Shown here: positions 24,801 through 36,050 of the stretch, piece after piece | Layout: each line of letters begins with the position of its first letter | Numbering within the stretch: position 1 is the stretch's first letter | Assembly (NCBI RefSeq): GCF_035046505.1 | Contig: NC_089821.1 | Span: 62,652,256-62,716,255 of the forward strand | Reading direction: 5' to 3' | DNA: 64,000 nucleotides | Source: Tiliqua scincoides | Taxonomy: Eukaryota; Chordata; Lepidosauria; Squamata; Scincidae | Translations under genes and position numbers: made by a program | Notes under the pieces: model-generated | What the model was told of the DNA's origin: nothing | Database searches by the model: none | Seen by the model: the letters and a program-made list of their open reading frames with translations, nothing else

Positions 24801-27800
24801 CCTCCCCCCTGCAGTTAGGTCCTCCATGTTCCCCAGTGCTCTGGCATTCTGTGCCTGACCTGCCCTCCCAGTGCTGAGTCAGAAATTCTCACTGAAGAAG
24901 TTTCTACTTTGAATTTGGGGTGGTGGGTGATCTCAAGGGCATGGTAAAGCCAAAAGTGATTTCAAGCATAGGCAGAGATTTGGAGAAAATCAAGCCAAGA
25001 ATGGGTGTGCAAAAACGAGGGAGGGGAGAAGCATTTCATATTAGTCTCACCCAGCATCATTGTCTCTCCCCGCCCTCATTTCCACAGTAGAATAGGGACT
25101 TTGGCCCAGGCTCAGCAGCCTGATGTTCCTTCCTCCCTAGCCATGCTTACATCTGGTCGCTGCTGAGAGTCATTAAAGGTTCCATCAGTGTCTGATGCTC
25201 AACATGCCCAACATGATTGTTCACCTCTTAAGAAGTTGTTTTTCTCTTCCTACAGGAGAAGCATGTAATCTGGATGGTCCTGCCAGCTGTCAACAGCAAG
25301 GTATTTCAGATCATCATCCTCTTACTAGCTAGTCCGGTGAGCTGGCATCAGCCTCATAGCCCTTCCATTTCTAAGGCAAGATGGCTACAGACCATGAAAG
25401 AGCCACTGATGTGGGAAAATGCCCTCCATGAAAAGGTTTCCCAGAACAGTGGTGTCACTAGGGGGTGCGGGCCGCACCGGGTGACACGCACGGGGGGTGA
25501 CACGCACTGGGGGGTGACACACTAAAATCGCGGTGGTTAGGAGTAACCCTATCATATTATATACCATTGGATGCAGAATTTCGAGCAGAATGCAATGCAG
25601 AAACCTGAGTGAAATATCTCCTTTCTATCAAAGGTTATGGCCAAAAAACTGGAGAACAAAAAATGCATGGATCCCTATAGAAAGTGAAAGTGAGCCGTAT
25701 TGTGCGTTTACTTGTGAGTAGGTGAATTTGCCATAGTCCATTGGAAAGGGTAGACTGAGAGGAATCCAATGACACTGGAATGGTCCTGATCCAATGAATG
25801 CAGCCCCCCAAAACACCTGAGAAGGAAGTCCCTCCCTCTAAGCAGACGAATGTATTGAGCCCTATGGAAAGAGAAACTAAGCCTCACAGTCACATTTACT
25901 AGTGAGTAAGCAAACATGCCTTGGCTGGTGGTCAGGTCAGGCAAAGGGGAATGTGAAGCCACCAGAATGGTCCTGTTCTGATGGAACTGGAGCTCAACAA
26001 ATGCTCCAGAAGGCAACCTTCCCCCCCCCCCTAAAAAGGATCAAAACAGAGGCTTCAGCTGATAAGGTGAACTTTTTTGAGACTTGCAAAGCCAGTTGGA
26101 TCCTGACAGTGATCTGTTTGAAAGAGAAGTTCTTAAATTGAACTGGGCACTGGGTAGGGCTGAAAACCTTACTGATTTTGGAGGGGGGTGTTATTGCAGG
26201 CAGGCTACAGAGGAAATTCACTTGGTGGACCAGGACTGACTTCTGCTTATTTAATTATTTGTTTTACTTTAATTATTTATACTTATTTATTTTAATTTGC
26301 CTGATGATGTCACTTCCACCATGACATCACTTCTGGTGGGTCTTGGACAGATTGTCATTCTAAACAGTGGGTCCCAGTGCTAAACGTTTGAGAACTGCTG
26401 CAATAAGGTATTAGTAAGTTGACCCCCGGGGGTGTGTGTGTGACACCACTAGTAACCAAAATTACTAAAATCACAGTTTGGAGGAATAATACCATCATGT
26501 TATATATCAATCAATGCGTAATTTCATGCAGAATGTGTTCTATCAAAAGGTACAGCCAAAAAACCAGTGGGGGCGGAGTGATGGTACATCACCACACCCA
26601 CCATCTGGGACCCCGCCCACTGCATGGGGGGGTGACGTGCTGGCATCCCGTACCAGGTGACGCGAACCCTAGTGACGCCACTGTCTCAGAATCCCATGCC
26701 TTCGTGTCCCCTAGCAGCTCTGTGGATAAAATGTTACTATAGAACCAATAAATCTAACAGATCAACCTGTAAAGACTCCTATCTTTTAGCTTCATAGAGA
26801 ATATCTATTGGGTTTAAAGGGATTTAGTAGTCAACCCCTGACCACAAGGGAAGTGGAAACTGCAGCTTGAAAAAGGGAGAATCATAATTAATTCTCTCAT
26901 CAAAGTTCAATTCTCTGAGAGAAATGGTGGGCACAATCATAACCAGGTCTACTCAGAAGTAAGTCCTATTTTGTTAAATGGGGCTTACTCTCAGGAAAGT
27001 GTGGTTAGGATTGCCGCTGGTAACAGTTAAATTGGTCTATCTCAACCAGTAGAGGTTTGTAAAATGGATATGACCAGAAAGGCAAGTTTGACTCAGTGGT
27101 GTGGGGGGCTTAGCCTGAGACAAGATATGAAGATGGGGGTATTTACCACCCATTCACAGGATAAGCTGGGCTGGGTTAATAGCAAAACCATTCAGAAACA
27201 GACTTGGGACACATTCAGAAAACTGCTCTGCAGACAGTGGGAAACTTCCAGGGCCAGATACAGAGGTAGCAGAAAAGTCAAAATAAAAGACATGGAGGAG
27301 AGCTCTGAAGATTCCAGGCACCAGGAAGAACAGTTAGGTATTCGGGCTCCCAACTGTGCAGAGATGTCCACAGAGATGTATTGCAAACACACAAAGGGTG
27401 GGTATAAACATAGAAGCAATACCAGTTTACAGCAGTAGATTAGATCTGCCGCTCCAGCTGTGTGGATGTTCTCCGGACCACTCAACACAGATCAATTTGG
27501 CCCATAAATGTCTTTTGAAATTTCTTTGCTTGCATGCACCTGTGTATGTGCCCACACACATACAAAAGATGATGCAAATGTGAGCAGGTCTGACCATGTC
27601 AAGGGTGTTGCTTGGGCCACTTCACACATGTTTAGCTCACTAGTCACAGCTGGAGGATTTCCGTGGTGCATGGCATATGAATCTCTCAACCACACTGTGA
27701 TGATCTGTTTTCAAACTTACCAACATCCAGTGCATATATTAAATTCATAAACAGTACTGACTGCTGTATATTAACTTGGAGTGTACCCTATAACTCACTC

Positions 27801-30800
27801 AACATGTATTATGGTTCTGGAACTATGATTATGTAACCTGGCTCCCGCTCTCTTTCTGAACTGTTCTTCTTAGAGACAGGAGCCAGAAACTGCAAAGAAC
27901 TCCTGGAACATGGAGAGACACTGAGCGGCTGGTACACAATTTACCCCACTACAGAGAAAGCAATAATGGTCTTCTGTGACATGGAGACTGACGGAGGAGG
28001 CTGGCTGGTAAGGCTGATCTTTTGAAGGAGGGACAGTAACAGTTCATGTGCAGCATAGCATATTGTCTTTTGCAGGGACTGTTTGCTGGTGTTTCTCTCA
28101 CTTTTTTAGATTGTGAACTCCTTTGGGACAGAGAACCATCTCTTCATTCTTTTTGTTATAGAATCTGGTTAAGGAACATTTTTGGTTGAAAAAGAGTACA
28201 TTAATATTCTTAACAATAATTAAACCAATGTGATCATAAGGGACAGATTTACAGATATTCTTTTCCCTGTAAATTCAAATTGATAGTTCCAAGCTCAGCA
28301 TTTACCAAGAAGGTCCTTTTAGGAAATTGTAGTCTGTCCTTTGTTTTGTTTCTTACTTTGTTCGCATGCAAACTCAAGACATACCTACACACTACACCCA
28401 GCCCTTCCATCAGTTTTCTGTCACTTTGCCAAGCCTTCTCCCAGAGCATCCTGGGATTTGGAGTTTGAAGCACTTAGAATTTTCTTTTAGAGATGCTTTG
28501 TCATCTCTCAGAGAGGTCTATAACTCTTAGGGTTCCCCCACAGCAAAGGAATGACTGTTCAACCTGTCAAGCATTTCCTTGTTTTTTTCACAGGAGTCAG
28601 TTGCTAAAACAGGGAAGTCACTTTTGCCAAGTGAGATATGGCAGTAATGTAGCATACTCAATACCAAGAACATTATGGCAAACCAGGTCCCTCTTTGCCC
28701 AGTTAGCAGGGAGAGTGTCATCACAGGGCCTTGAAGAGGAGGTCTTGTGTGCGGGCCCTGCTGATGACGCTGCCAGAAATGTATTTAGTTTCTACTCCTG
28801 TTCTTCCTTCAGAGTTATTCTCCCCTGCCCTGTCAAATCATCCAGTGAGATTCAGGACTTGGCAAGGATATGAACTCAGGTCACCCCAAGCCTAGCTCAC
28901 CACTCTAACCAACCACTACACCACACCAGTTTGCTCAGGTAGTGCTCATGCCAGGCCCATATCTTTATAATTGAGGGAGACTCATTCAGAACCTACCAAT
29001 TCAGCTTGAGAGGACCAACTCACCATTGGGATAGAACAGGAAACTTGCTTGCCTTTCAGCTGAACCTCAAATCTGTCACTCCTCCTTCTGTCCTCAGGTG
29101 TTCCAGAGGCGGCAGGATGGGTCAGTAGATTTTTTCCGTAAATGGGAGTCCTACAAAAAGGGGTTTGGGAACCAAGTGTCAGAATTCTGGCTGGGCAACG
29201 ATAAAATCCATCTTCTCACAAGCTCTGGTAAGTCATTGTTTCTATCTGATGTTGGAGCATCCCTGGGAGTTGAGGAGGAAACTAGAATTTTGCAGGAGTT
29301 GGGCACAAAAGTAAGGCTTGCTAGAATGGTTCTCTATACATAACACTTAACCATAGAAACTGTCAATGAAAACTCAAACGTGATGGTATGGGAGGGTGAA
29401 CTGCAGGGACAGACTTTTTCAGTGGAATAAGTAGGCTTACTTCATTTCTGTTTGGTCATACTTGGTACTTGGAAGTAGCAAAGATTAGAAATGGTCTTTA
29501 GGATCCTGTCCTGCTTCAAGAACTCCAAAAAAGGTCCTGCTTTCTGCAACATGCCCACTAGCCCATTCTATGCTCATGGTTGTCCCTAAGACTGTATTTT
29601 CATTTGTTTTCACTGATATTAAAATGCATTGTATTTTTTGTGTTCACAAATCAGATTTGAGGAGAAAAAGATAAATCTCATTTTTCTTAATAGCTTAGAA
29701 ACTGTCCAAGGCTTTAGAGATATGCAGTGTGTTCTGCAAGGGGCATGGGCACCTGCTCAGGAATTGAAGTATATGAAATGGCACAAAGAAGAAAGCCTTC
29801 CCCATCACATAGCATACATTCTGTCATTTTTAAAATTTATTTCTATGGGAGACCAACAGGAAAGTTATTCACCCTATAGTGAGACTCTTCCTCCGTCTGT
29901 GCCATTTATTACACAGGCCTACAAAATTGAGGGTCAGAAAAGTTTTTCCCAAACTTTATGGTGGTTTGATATGAATTCGGGGTGCCAGTTCCAAAAATGG
30001 CATCCATTTTCCCCGATCACGTCTAGTTTTGGAGATATAGTATAGCCTCATTAGTGAATGGTTCAAGCAGCTTCCTCATGAGGAAGCCATGATGTAGGCT
30101 TCCTCATGAGGAAGCTGCCTGAACCATTCACTAAAGAGGCTATGCCATGTCTCCAAAACTAGACGTGATAGGGCAAAATGGATGCCATTTTTTGAATTGT
30201 CACCCCAAATATACCCAGGAATTGGTGTAACGTTTAAGGAAGCAAAATGTGTGTTGGCCTGTATTATGTACTGATAAAATGCAACAGAATTGTTTGCTGG
30301 GTCTAAGACTGTATACATAAATAATAAAATATTATTTGGTGATGAACTGGGACACTCTTTGGTGATGAATTGGTCTCATTCTGCAGAGAGGTCCAAGAGC
30401 AGAAAAGGTTCTATAGCAGACCACTGTGCAGCTTCCTTCTACCTGTCATGTACCTGTACTCCACCCCCCCCCCAACACCCCAATACATAAACACTAATGA
30501 GAATCAGCAGCCCATTTTGTCTCCTTTCCTGTCCTCATGCCCACAATCCTACTGTGATTATCATGGATTATCATCATTTACCCTAGAATGACAGCCCTCT
30601 GTCTTCACTGTACCCCTAATCATGGTTCCATTCAAGGATTTCTTATTGGCAAACCCTAGTCTCTAATGATATTTTCCATTTGGGGGGGGGATCAGGAATA
30701 CAGCAGTTACGGATTGATGTCAAGGACTTCAATGACACTAGAACTTATGCTACATATACCAGTTTCAAGATCTTGAGTGAGAAGGAAAACTACACTCTCG

Positions 30801-32579
30801 CGGTGGGCTCCTATTTAGAAGGCAACATGGGTGAGTTACACCAAGCACTTTTTTATATAAGCATCTGCTTCAAGGTAATCTAAGAACAGAAATTTTGTCT
30901 TGCTGAACCGGAAAAGACACATGCCATATTACTTAGTGGTTCCTCTTTTGTCCATATCTCTGCTCCAATATTCAGTCAAGAGTAATAAAAGGCAGGAGAT
31001 GCTTTGTTTCAGTTTGTATATACTTTTCCACCTATTTTTGTCCATTTCTATGAAATGTTTATTATACACTTCTCCACGTACCTGTGGAATGTTATAGAAT
31101 CCCTATGATCCCTTTTTGTACAGCTGTATGCTGAATAAGTGGTTGTTATATAAAAAAACAGAAAAGTTGCAAGGCACACTATTAGTCACCTGAGGTCTGT
31201 TTTAAGACAATGGGGAGGGGAGAGCAGATCAATAGCGCACTAGCATCAGGATTGTGATTATCCATAAATTATATATATTATAATAAATAATAAAAATTTT
31301 AATCACTTCAAAATATTACAGTTTTGAACAATTATACCCCCAAAATGTGTTTTCCTGAAGAGTTCTACATGTGCAATAATTTTTTTTTTTTAATTGTGAA
31401 TAGAATTCATAAGGAGACCCTCAAAATGGACATAGGGCTATGTACTTTGATCTAGTACCTACCATACCAGCATGAGGCTGTCAGCTGTAATGGAGTGAAA
31501 GATTGAAGTACCAGAGGGGGGCCAGAAATAACTGAAAACCTAAGGGCCCGGCCATGGGTTAATATGGCCCTGCCTCCTCCCCACGCTCCCCCCCCCCCCG
31601 GCTCTACACAGTGTGGAACTTAACCAGTCTGGCAGGCCACTCCTTCCACTAGTGTAGGGGGAAGGTTCTGGCGTTCCCAAGAATACTGCCAGCAGGTGCA
31701 CCATTGCAAAGTGCTTTACAGCACTTTTGCAATGGCTAGCACCAGCTGAGCACACATCATGGGTAGGACTGAACCAACAGCAAGATTAAGAGATACAGGA
31801 ATATATGCTGATAGTCAAGACACAAGGTCCAGTCATTTGAAATTGGCATGATCCAGTAACTTGAAGTCAACAAGCCCAGTGAGATCAATAGGATTCAGTT
31901 GCACCCAGCCCTCCTCAGGGTTTGGCACTAATGGCATGCACTCAGGATGGCATAGGTTGGAATTATTATTTTCTCAGTTCACCAACGAAGGGAAGGATCT
32001 GGTGCAGTCTGCCCTTCCTCTCAGGATGAGCTAACATGATCTGAATATTCTGCTTTGTGCGCCACAGGTTTTTCTAGTTTTTATGGAAGAGCTAGGGGGT
32101 GTGTATCCCAGCATTCTTTTGACACATTTCATTCTAGTTTTCTCTTAACTGTTCCAGAACCAAGTAGACCTCTCCAACAAATATACATAATTGTCATTCT
32201 ACATAATACAGTACATTTCTTACTTACTATTGGAGAAAAAAAATTAAAGGCATTCCTACATAGTCACAAGTCATCAGAGGATGATTTTTCTCTTTTCTCA
32301 ATTTTCCTTTCTAATTTTTCCCTTTCAGGCGATTCTTTCTCAGGGCACAATGGCAGGTCTTTCTCTACGCGGGACAAAGACAATGACATCAATGAGAAGG
32401 GAAGCTGTGCTGTCACTTACAAGGGGGGCTGGTGGTATGGTGTCTGTCACTCTTCCAACTTGAATGGCCTGTACCTCAAAGGCGAACACACCTCTTATGC
32501 CAATGGCATCAACTGGGCTACTGGGAAGGGGCACCATTATTCTTACAAATATGCGGATATGAAAATTAGGCCTCAGTAG
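18743..32579 (+). CDS. FCN: Ficolin (collagen plus fibrinogen-like lectin), 8 exons, complete
   Basis: Exons 18743-18845, 22505-22642, 24169-24231, 25256-25300, 27874-28007, 29098-29227, 30696-30830 and 32329-32579 have GT-AG borders and join to 332 codons plus TAG. Residues 1 to about 24 are a signal peptide. Cysteines 32, 33 and 42 can link subunits. Eighteen uninterrupted Gly-X-Y triplets span 51-104, and a fibrinogen-like domain runs from about 118 to the end. Family motifs include [27 protein letters not shown], the calcium-site [10 protein letters not shown] (Asp265, Asp267), Cys276-Cys289, GINW and a KIRP C-terminus. Ficolins are secreted pattern-recognition lectins that bind acetylated sugars and activate complement through MASPs. 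Which ficolin paralogue it is cannot be decided here; a venom-type (ryncolin/veficolin-like) relationship is possible. The gene sits between NLRP6 and COX8B, a place where mammals have none. Confidence 0.93.
19368..19691. mobile_element. Non-autonomous hAT copy in ficolin intron 1
   Basis: It begins CAGCGCTTCCCAATCTT and ends TTGAGAATCCCTG. The body (AATCACCAGTTACTTCCAG, GAGGCTCAGGG) matches the copies at 38481, 55719 and 57766. Flanking CAATACTC and CAATCTTG are a degraded 8-bp duplication at best. Confidence 0.7.
19765..19900 (+). mobile_element. CR1 LINE, left part of a split copy
   Basis: The translated sense strand reads like the CR1 reverse-transcriptase palm ([10 protein letters not shown], then HKVPYQRL). 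The frame resumes at about 21235 with NWLNGKKQ, so later insertions have split one old copy. Confidence 0.75.
19936..20116. repeat. Palindromic MITE-like repeat, long type
   Basis: GGGCTCAATCCTATCC at the left and GGATAGGATTAGGCCC at the right pair as inverted ends. Same family as 13411-13568 and 33335-33512. Confidence 0.75.
20118..21070 (-). mobile_element. Non-LTR retrotransposon (LINE) 3' end, split by a SINE
   Basis: On the minus strand two pieces encode a typical LINE C-terminus: [30 protein letters not shown], then after the insertion [17 protein letters not shown] and [14 protein letters not shown]. The endonuclease and reverse-transcriptase core are absent (5' truncation). The clade is uncertain (RTE- or Rex-like); it is clearly not CR1. 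It sits inside the older CR1. Confidence 0.8.
20521..20880 (-). mobile_element. tRNA-derived SINE inserted in the LINE
   Basis: On the minus strand it starts with tRNA-like control boxes: an A-box region TGGTCTAGAGGGTAGAG and a B-box region GCCAGTTCGAGGCC. It ends in GGCGGTATATAAATACCTG and a (GTT)n tail, the latter seen as (AAC)n at 20526-20553. It interrupts the LINE coding frame between IPK and LLYGEL. Confidence 0.8.
21092..21175. repeat. Short palindromic MITE-like repeat (AGTAAG type)
   Basis: A diverged copy of an 85-bp unit whose halves pair: CTATTCAGAAGT on the left against CCAGGAAAGTGTGGATAGGA on the right. It lies between the LINE and the right part of the CR1. Confidence 0.7.
21235..22460 (+). 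mobile_element. CR1 LINE, right part of the split copy
   Basis: The translation picks up with NWLNGKKQ, then a degenerate FADK box, VKKANFMVG, and the 3' region GCCTTAAAAAGAGATTTGAC. A (TA)n(GA)n microsatellite has expanded inside it. The many disruptions show it is much older than the copy at 38743. Confidence 0.8.
21731..21812. repeat. (TA)n(GA)n microsatellite
   Basis: Twenty TA units run straight into about 20 GA units, inside the old CR1 of ficolin intron 1. Confidence 0.97.
22680..23234. repeat. GC-rich element with inverted ends in ficolin intron 2
   Basis: It is bounded by CAGCTCAATCCTAAACTGC and GAGCTCAGGATTGGGCTC. The interior is C-rich and unassigned. It appears related to 45096-45596. 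Confidence 0.55.
25447..26683 (+). mobile_element. Composite hAT-like element with near-perfect 8-bp duplication
   Basis: The left end CAGTGGTGTCACTAGGG and the complement of the right end, CAGTGGCGTCACTAGGG, differ at one position. The flanks TCCCAGAA (25439-25446) and TCTCAGAA (26684-26691) form the 8-bp duplication expected of hAT. No transposase frame remains. An internal end of another hAT (complement of CAGTTCTCAAACG) lies near 26400. It is in ficolin intron 4. Confidence 0.85.
26930..27017. repeat. Short palindromic MITE-like repeat (AGTAAG type)
   Basis: GGTCTACTCAGAAGTAAGTC on the left pairs with GGGGCTTACTCTCAGGAAAG on the right, ending GGTTAGGATTGC. In ficolin intron 4. Confidence 0.8.
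29913..30262. repeat. 350-bp fold-back palindrome in ficolin intron 6
   Basis: Ends ACAGGCC and GGCCTGT begin two arms that pair with few mismatches through AAAATGGCATCCATTTT and CACGTCTAGTTTTGGAGA. At the centre two copies of the perfect 18-bp palindrome GCTTCCTCATGAGGAAGC (30070-30087 and 30098-30115) flank a 10-bp loop. It is probably a fold-back MITE. Confidence 0.85.
31540..31775. repeat. GC-rich palindromic-type repeat, partial
   Basis: GGGCCCGGCCATGGGTTAA to GGGTAGGACTGAACC, with GCACTTTTGCAATGGC, resembles the GC-rich units at 16937 and 45096. Weakly supported. It lies in ficolin intron 7. Confidence 0.4.
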
Positions 32580-32918
32580 GTGGGCCATCTGTTGCCTCAG
32601 ACTTTCTAACAAACCTGCTCCATGGATTTACTAGCAGGTGGACTGCCTTCTAAATTCTAAACCAGGCAGGGACGTCTCCTAACATTGGGTACTTGTGCAA
32701 AGCCATCCTATACTATGTGCATGTGGGCAATAATCTCCCACATAATTTGGATCTGCTTTGCCACAGTCACCCCAACCTCACGGGTCCTGACCATTTTTTA
32801 TTCCTACACACTTCTGATTCACTGCCTTAACAGCACAGTGAACCCAATGTGCATGTTTCTGTTCAGTTCTTAAGTAACCTTCTCTCCCAAGGTTTTAAGA
32901 TGACATGAGAGACTAGGG

Positions 32919-33007
32919 GCACAATCCTAACCAGGTCTACTCGAAAGTAAGTCCTATTTTGTTCAGTGGGGCTTACTCTCAGGAAAGTGTGGTTAGGATT
33001 GCAGCCT
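32919..33007. repeat. Short palindromic MITE-like repeat (AGTAAG type)
   Basis: GCACAATCCTAACCAGG to GGTTAGGATTGCAGCC, nearly identical to 26930-27017. It lies downstream of the ficolin stop, possibly in its 3' UTR. Confidence 0.85.
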
Positions 33008-33094
33008 AGGTTACTATTTCCAAATAGTTCTTATGTATCCTATGGTCTTAAAAGTCTTAATACTTCCCAAGAGCATAGGGCCCAGTTCCTAGGC

Positions 33095-33100
33095 AATAAA
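33095..33100 (+). promoter_or_regulatory. Candidate polyadenylation signal for ficolin
   Basis: The first AATAAA I find on the plus strand after the stop codon at 32579. If used, the 3' UTR would be about 530 nt and would include the palindromic repeat at 32919. Confidence 0.35.
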
Positions 33101-33334
33101 GCCAAACATGTTCATGTTATTGCAGTTATCCACCTGATTAGCCAAGTACACACCAACAGGTGGGTGTACAATTCCTCAGGGCAAATGCACTCTGGTAAAA
33201 CTGCCACCACCCCGTTATCAGCCAGTCCAAGGGAATCTGGAGACCTATGGCTAAACCCCAGCTCTTGCAAGCACTGAGCTCCCCCCAACTCCAGGGAGTT
33301 AAGCCTCAAGGCTCTGGTTCACTTCATGATAGTA

Positions 33335-33605
33335 GTCCAATCCTATCCAATTTTCCAGCCCTGGTGTAGCCATGCCAATGGGGTGTGCACTGCATCCTGT
33401 GGTGGGAGGGTAGTTGTGGAAGCCTCCACAAGGTAAGGAAACATTTGTTCCCTCACCTAGGAGCTGCATTGCATCTGCACTGGTGCTGGAAAGTAGGATA
33501 GGATTGGGCCCTGAGAGCCCAATCCTATGCATGTCTACTCAGAAGTAAGTCCCATTGTGTTCAGTGGGGCTTACTCCTAGGAAAGTGTGTATTGGATTGC
33601 TGCCT
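33335..33605. repeat. Long and short palindromic MITE-like repeats side by side
   Basis: 33335-33512 is the long type (GTCCAATCCTATCC to GGATAGGATTGGGCCC). It is followed within a few bases by a short AGTAAG-type copy at 33516-33605 (AGCCCAATCCTATGCATG to GTATTGGATTGCTGCCT). Confidence 0.8.
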
Positions 33606-34319
33606 GAGTGGCTAGGCCAGATTTAGATTAATCCCAGTTCCTTTGTACTCACACAAGCATAATCCTATAATAGTAGGATGGTTTATTAGAATACCTGGAT
33701 GGAACAAGACAGAATATAGGTCCAAATGAAAAAAAAATGCTGCTGTTGTCCTTAGTAGATTGACACTGTGCTTCTGGGCCTCCACCCATCCCCACCAAAA
33801 GTACAGCAGTAGATAGAGCTTCTGTAGTGCATGAGCACGTGAACACTCAACATAGGACCATACAGTGTTTGGGAATCTGCTTTTCAAATAAAAGATTATA
33901 ATTATTGGTTTTACATTATTTTTTTTAATAAAATAGCAACTTTTCTGAGACTACTGTATGGTGTGACAATGACTTCTGTCTCTTCCAAACCAGAGTCCAA
34001 GGAGAAATTTTGGTAGCATGCAAAGACAATAGCAGTTGATCAGATAAACTGAGGTGGTGGTGTGAACGATGTTGTGAATCTGCAACTAGAGAAAGTCCTC
34101 TTGTAGTCTTCTCTGTTGTTGTTATTGTCAGCAAGACAAGAACTGAGATGGGAGACTTTTTTCAAGTTGTAAGTGGTCTGAAAAAGGGATAATTGTGTGT
34201 GCCCTCATCCAGCATTTACCTATGATGAAAAGGGGGTGTAGGTTCTTGTATTCTCAAGCCTATGACCAGAAACTTCAGTGGGCCAAAGGAAATGTGTGTA
34301 CAGCATACTATGACTATGG

Positions 34320-34670
34320 TAGTGTTTCTCAAACTGTGGGTCAGGACCCACCAGGTGGGTTGCGAGTCAATTTCAGGTGGGCTCCCATTTATTTCAATAA
34401 TTTATTTTTAATATATTAGACTTGATGCAACCATGGTATGTAACTGCATTTGGGGAGATTGTCACAGATCTGTACTTTTAACAAACTACTGTGAAGATGC
34501 TTTTAACAATGATAGTCAATGGGACTTACTTCTGGGTAAGTGTGGGTAGGATTGTTCAGAATTTGCCTGCTTGATGATGTCACTTCCGGTCATATCATCA
34601 CTTCTTGTGGGTCCTGACAGATTCTTATTTTAAAAAGTGGATTCCGATGCTAAATAAGTAAGAACCACTG
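34320..34670 (+). mobile_element. Non-autonomous hAT, 351 bp, with 8-bp duplication
   Basis: Ends TAGTGTTTCTCAAACTG and the complement of AAGAACCACTG are hAT-like inverted repeats. Flanks GACTATGG (34312-34319) and GCCTATGG (34671-34678) match at 7 of 8 bases. The copy at 56208-56543 is the same family in the opposite orientation. Confidence 0.85.
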
Positions 34671-35220
34671 GCCTATGGGAAATGAAGCCTCTCTCAAAAT
34701 CCTTGCAGCTCTCTGGTAGATGGTGGTATACAGCTTCAGTACACACTGTAAGGGAAAAAACATCAACCTCAACAGCATGCAATAAACTATTTTAATTTTG
34801 CATACAGCAAATGATTCAATGTGTACACAAAGGAGCAAAGTTTAATTGCTCCCATGGGGAGAAGTGATAACACCCTTAATTACAAGACGATTCTCTCTTC
34901 ACTGTGCCATGGGAGGAGCTGCTTCCTAAGGAAGGATTCACCATGGCACTCTTGGGCCAGGAACGGCTGAGCTTCCATGGCTGTTTGGGTGCAGTAACCC
35001 AAACAGTGTGGAACTCTTGCCTTTTGAGATCAGAATGGTTCTCTCTACCTGTATTCTAGCACAGTAGAAGCCTCATTTATTTTCTCTGGCTTTGTGGGTT
35101 TTCCTTTGCTTTGCTGCTATGAATCTGATAGTGTTTGTTTCTCTGCTACTGCCTCCTGTCATTGTGCTTTAGTTTTGGTTCTGTTGTTAAATGTTATTGT
35201 TTGATTTTGAAATGATTGTC

Positions 35221-35308
35221 AGCCCAATCCTATCCACAATTCCCTGGGAGTAAGCCCCATTGACTATAAAGGTACTTACTTCTGAGTAGACGTGCATAGG
35301 ATTGGGCT
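35221..35308. repeat. Short palindromic MITE-like repeat (AGTAAG type)
   Basis: AGCCCAATCCTATCC to GCATAGGATTGGGCT, with GGGAGTAAGCCCCATTGAC facing GTACTTACTTCTGAGTAGAC. Confidence 0.85.
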
Positions 35309-35875
35309 GTCTGTTTGCTATCTTGGATCCTCTATGTTGGAAGGTGAAAGGCAGGAAGAAAAATATTTTAAATAAAGAAAACAAAAGAACTCAAGATTGA
35401 GAGATGAGTTTTTTCTTTTTATTTCAGAACCTGCTCTCTTGAAAACTATTTAACTAGACACTCTGAAAAAGAGTAGTGAACACTTCCAAATTCTACACTA
35501 GAATCCCAAATTCTGTCCTCTGGATAAGTAATTGGTAGAAAGTTGGTACTATGCCTATCAGGGCCCCCCTTTGAGCAAGGCTTAGACGTCTGTGTGGCAA
35601 GGCTTAGCCACTGCCCAGCATCAACACTGGAAATGTTCCTATCCCTTGAGAAGGACTCTGTGACTGCCCCCCCCCCAAGCAGGATGCAGCACACACCACA
35701 TTGGCACAGCTGTATCATCACTGGAAAGTTGGGTAGGATTTGGGCCATAATCTATTTTCAATGTGGGAGCTTCTTCCTACCTCATCCCAGATGTATTTGG
35801 GCTCACTCTGCTCTCTCAGTGTGAGGAAAACGCAGATGCTCTGTGGCACCCTCTTCTTTGCTGTGACTTCCTATG

Positions 35876-35958
35876 GCTGCAGTCCGTTCCTTTCCTGGGA
35901 GTAAGCTCCATTGACTCTAATGGAACTTACTTCTGAGTAGACAGGCATAGGATTGAGT
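35876..35958. repeat. Short palindromic MITE-like repeat (AGTAAG type)
   Basis: CTGGGAGTAAGCTCCATTGA faces GGAACTTACTTCTGAGTAGA. Partial long-type repeats flank it on both sides, at about 35600-35748 and 35980-36015. Confidence 0.8.
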
Positions 35959-36050
35959 TCTATATTCCCTTACCTCAGGGCTGCATTGGTGTTGGAAAGT
36001 TGGATAGGATTGGGCCCAAAGCCTCTGCGTACCCAGGGAGACTACATATA

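Noticed and set aside
29629-30045. A 138-codon frame in ficolin intron 6
   Set aside because: Half of it lies in the fold-back palindrome; no family signature and no suitable splice context.
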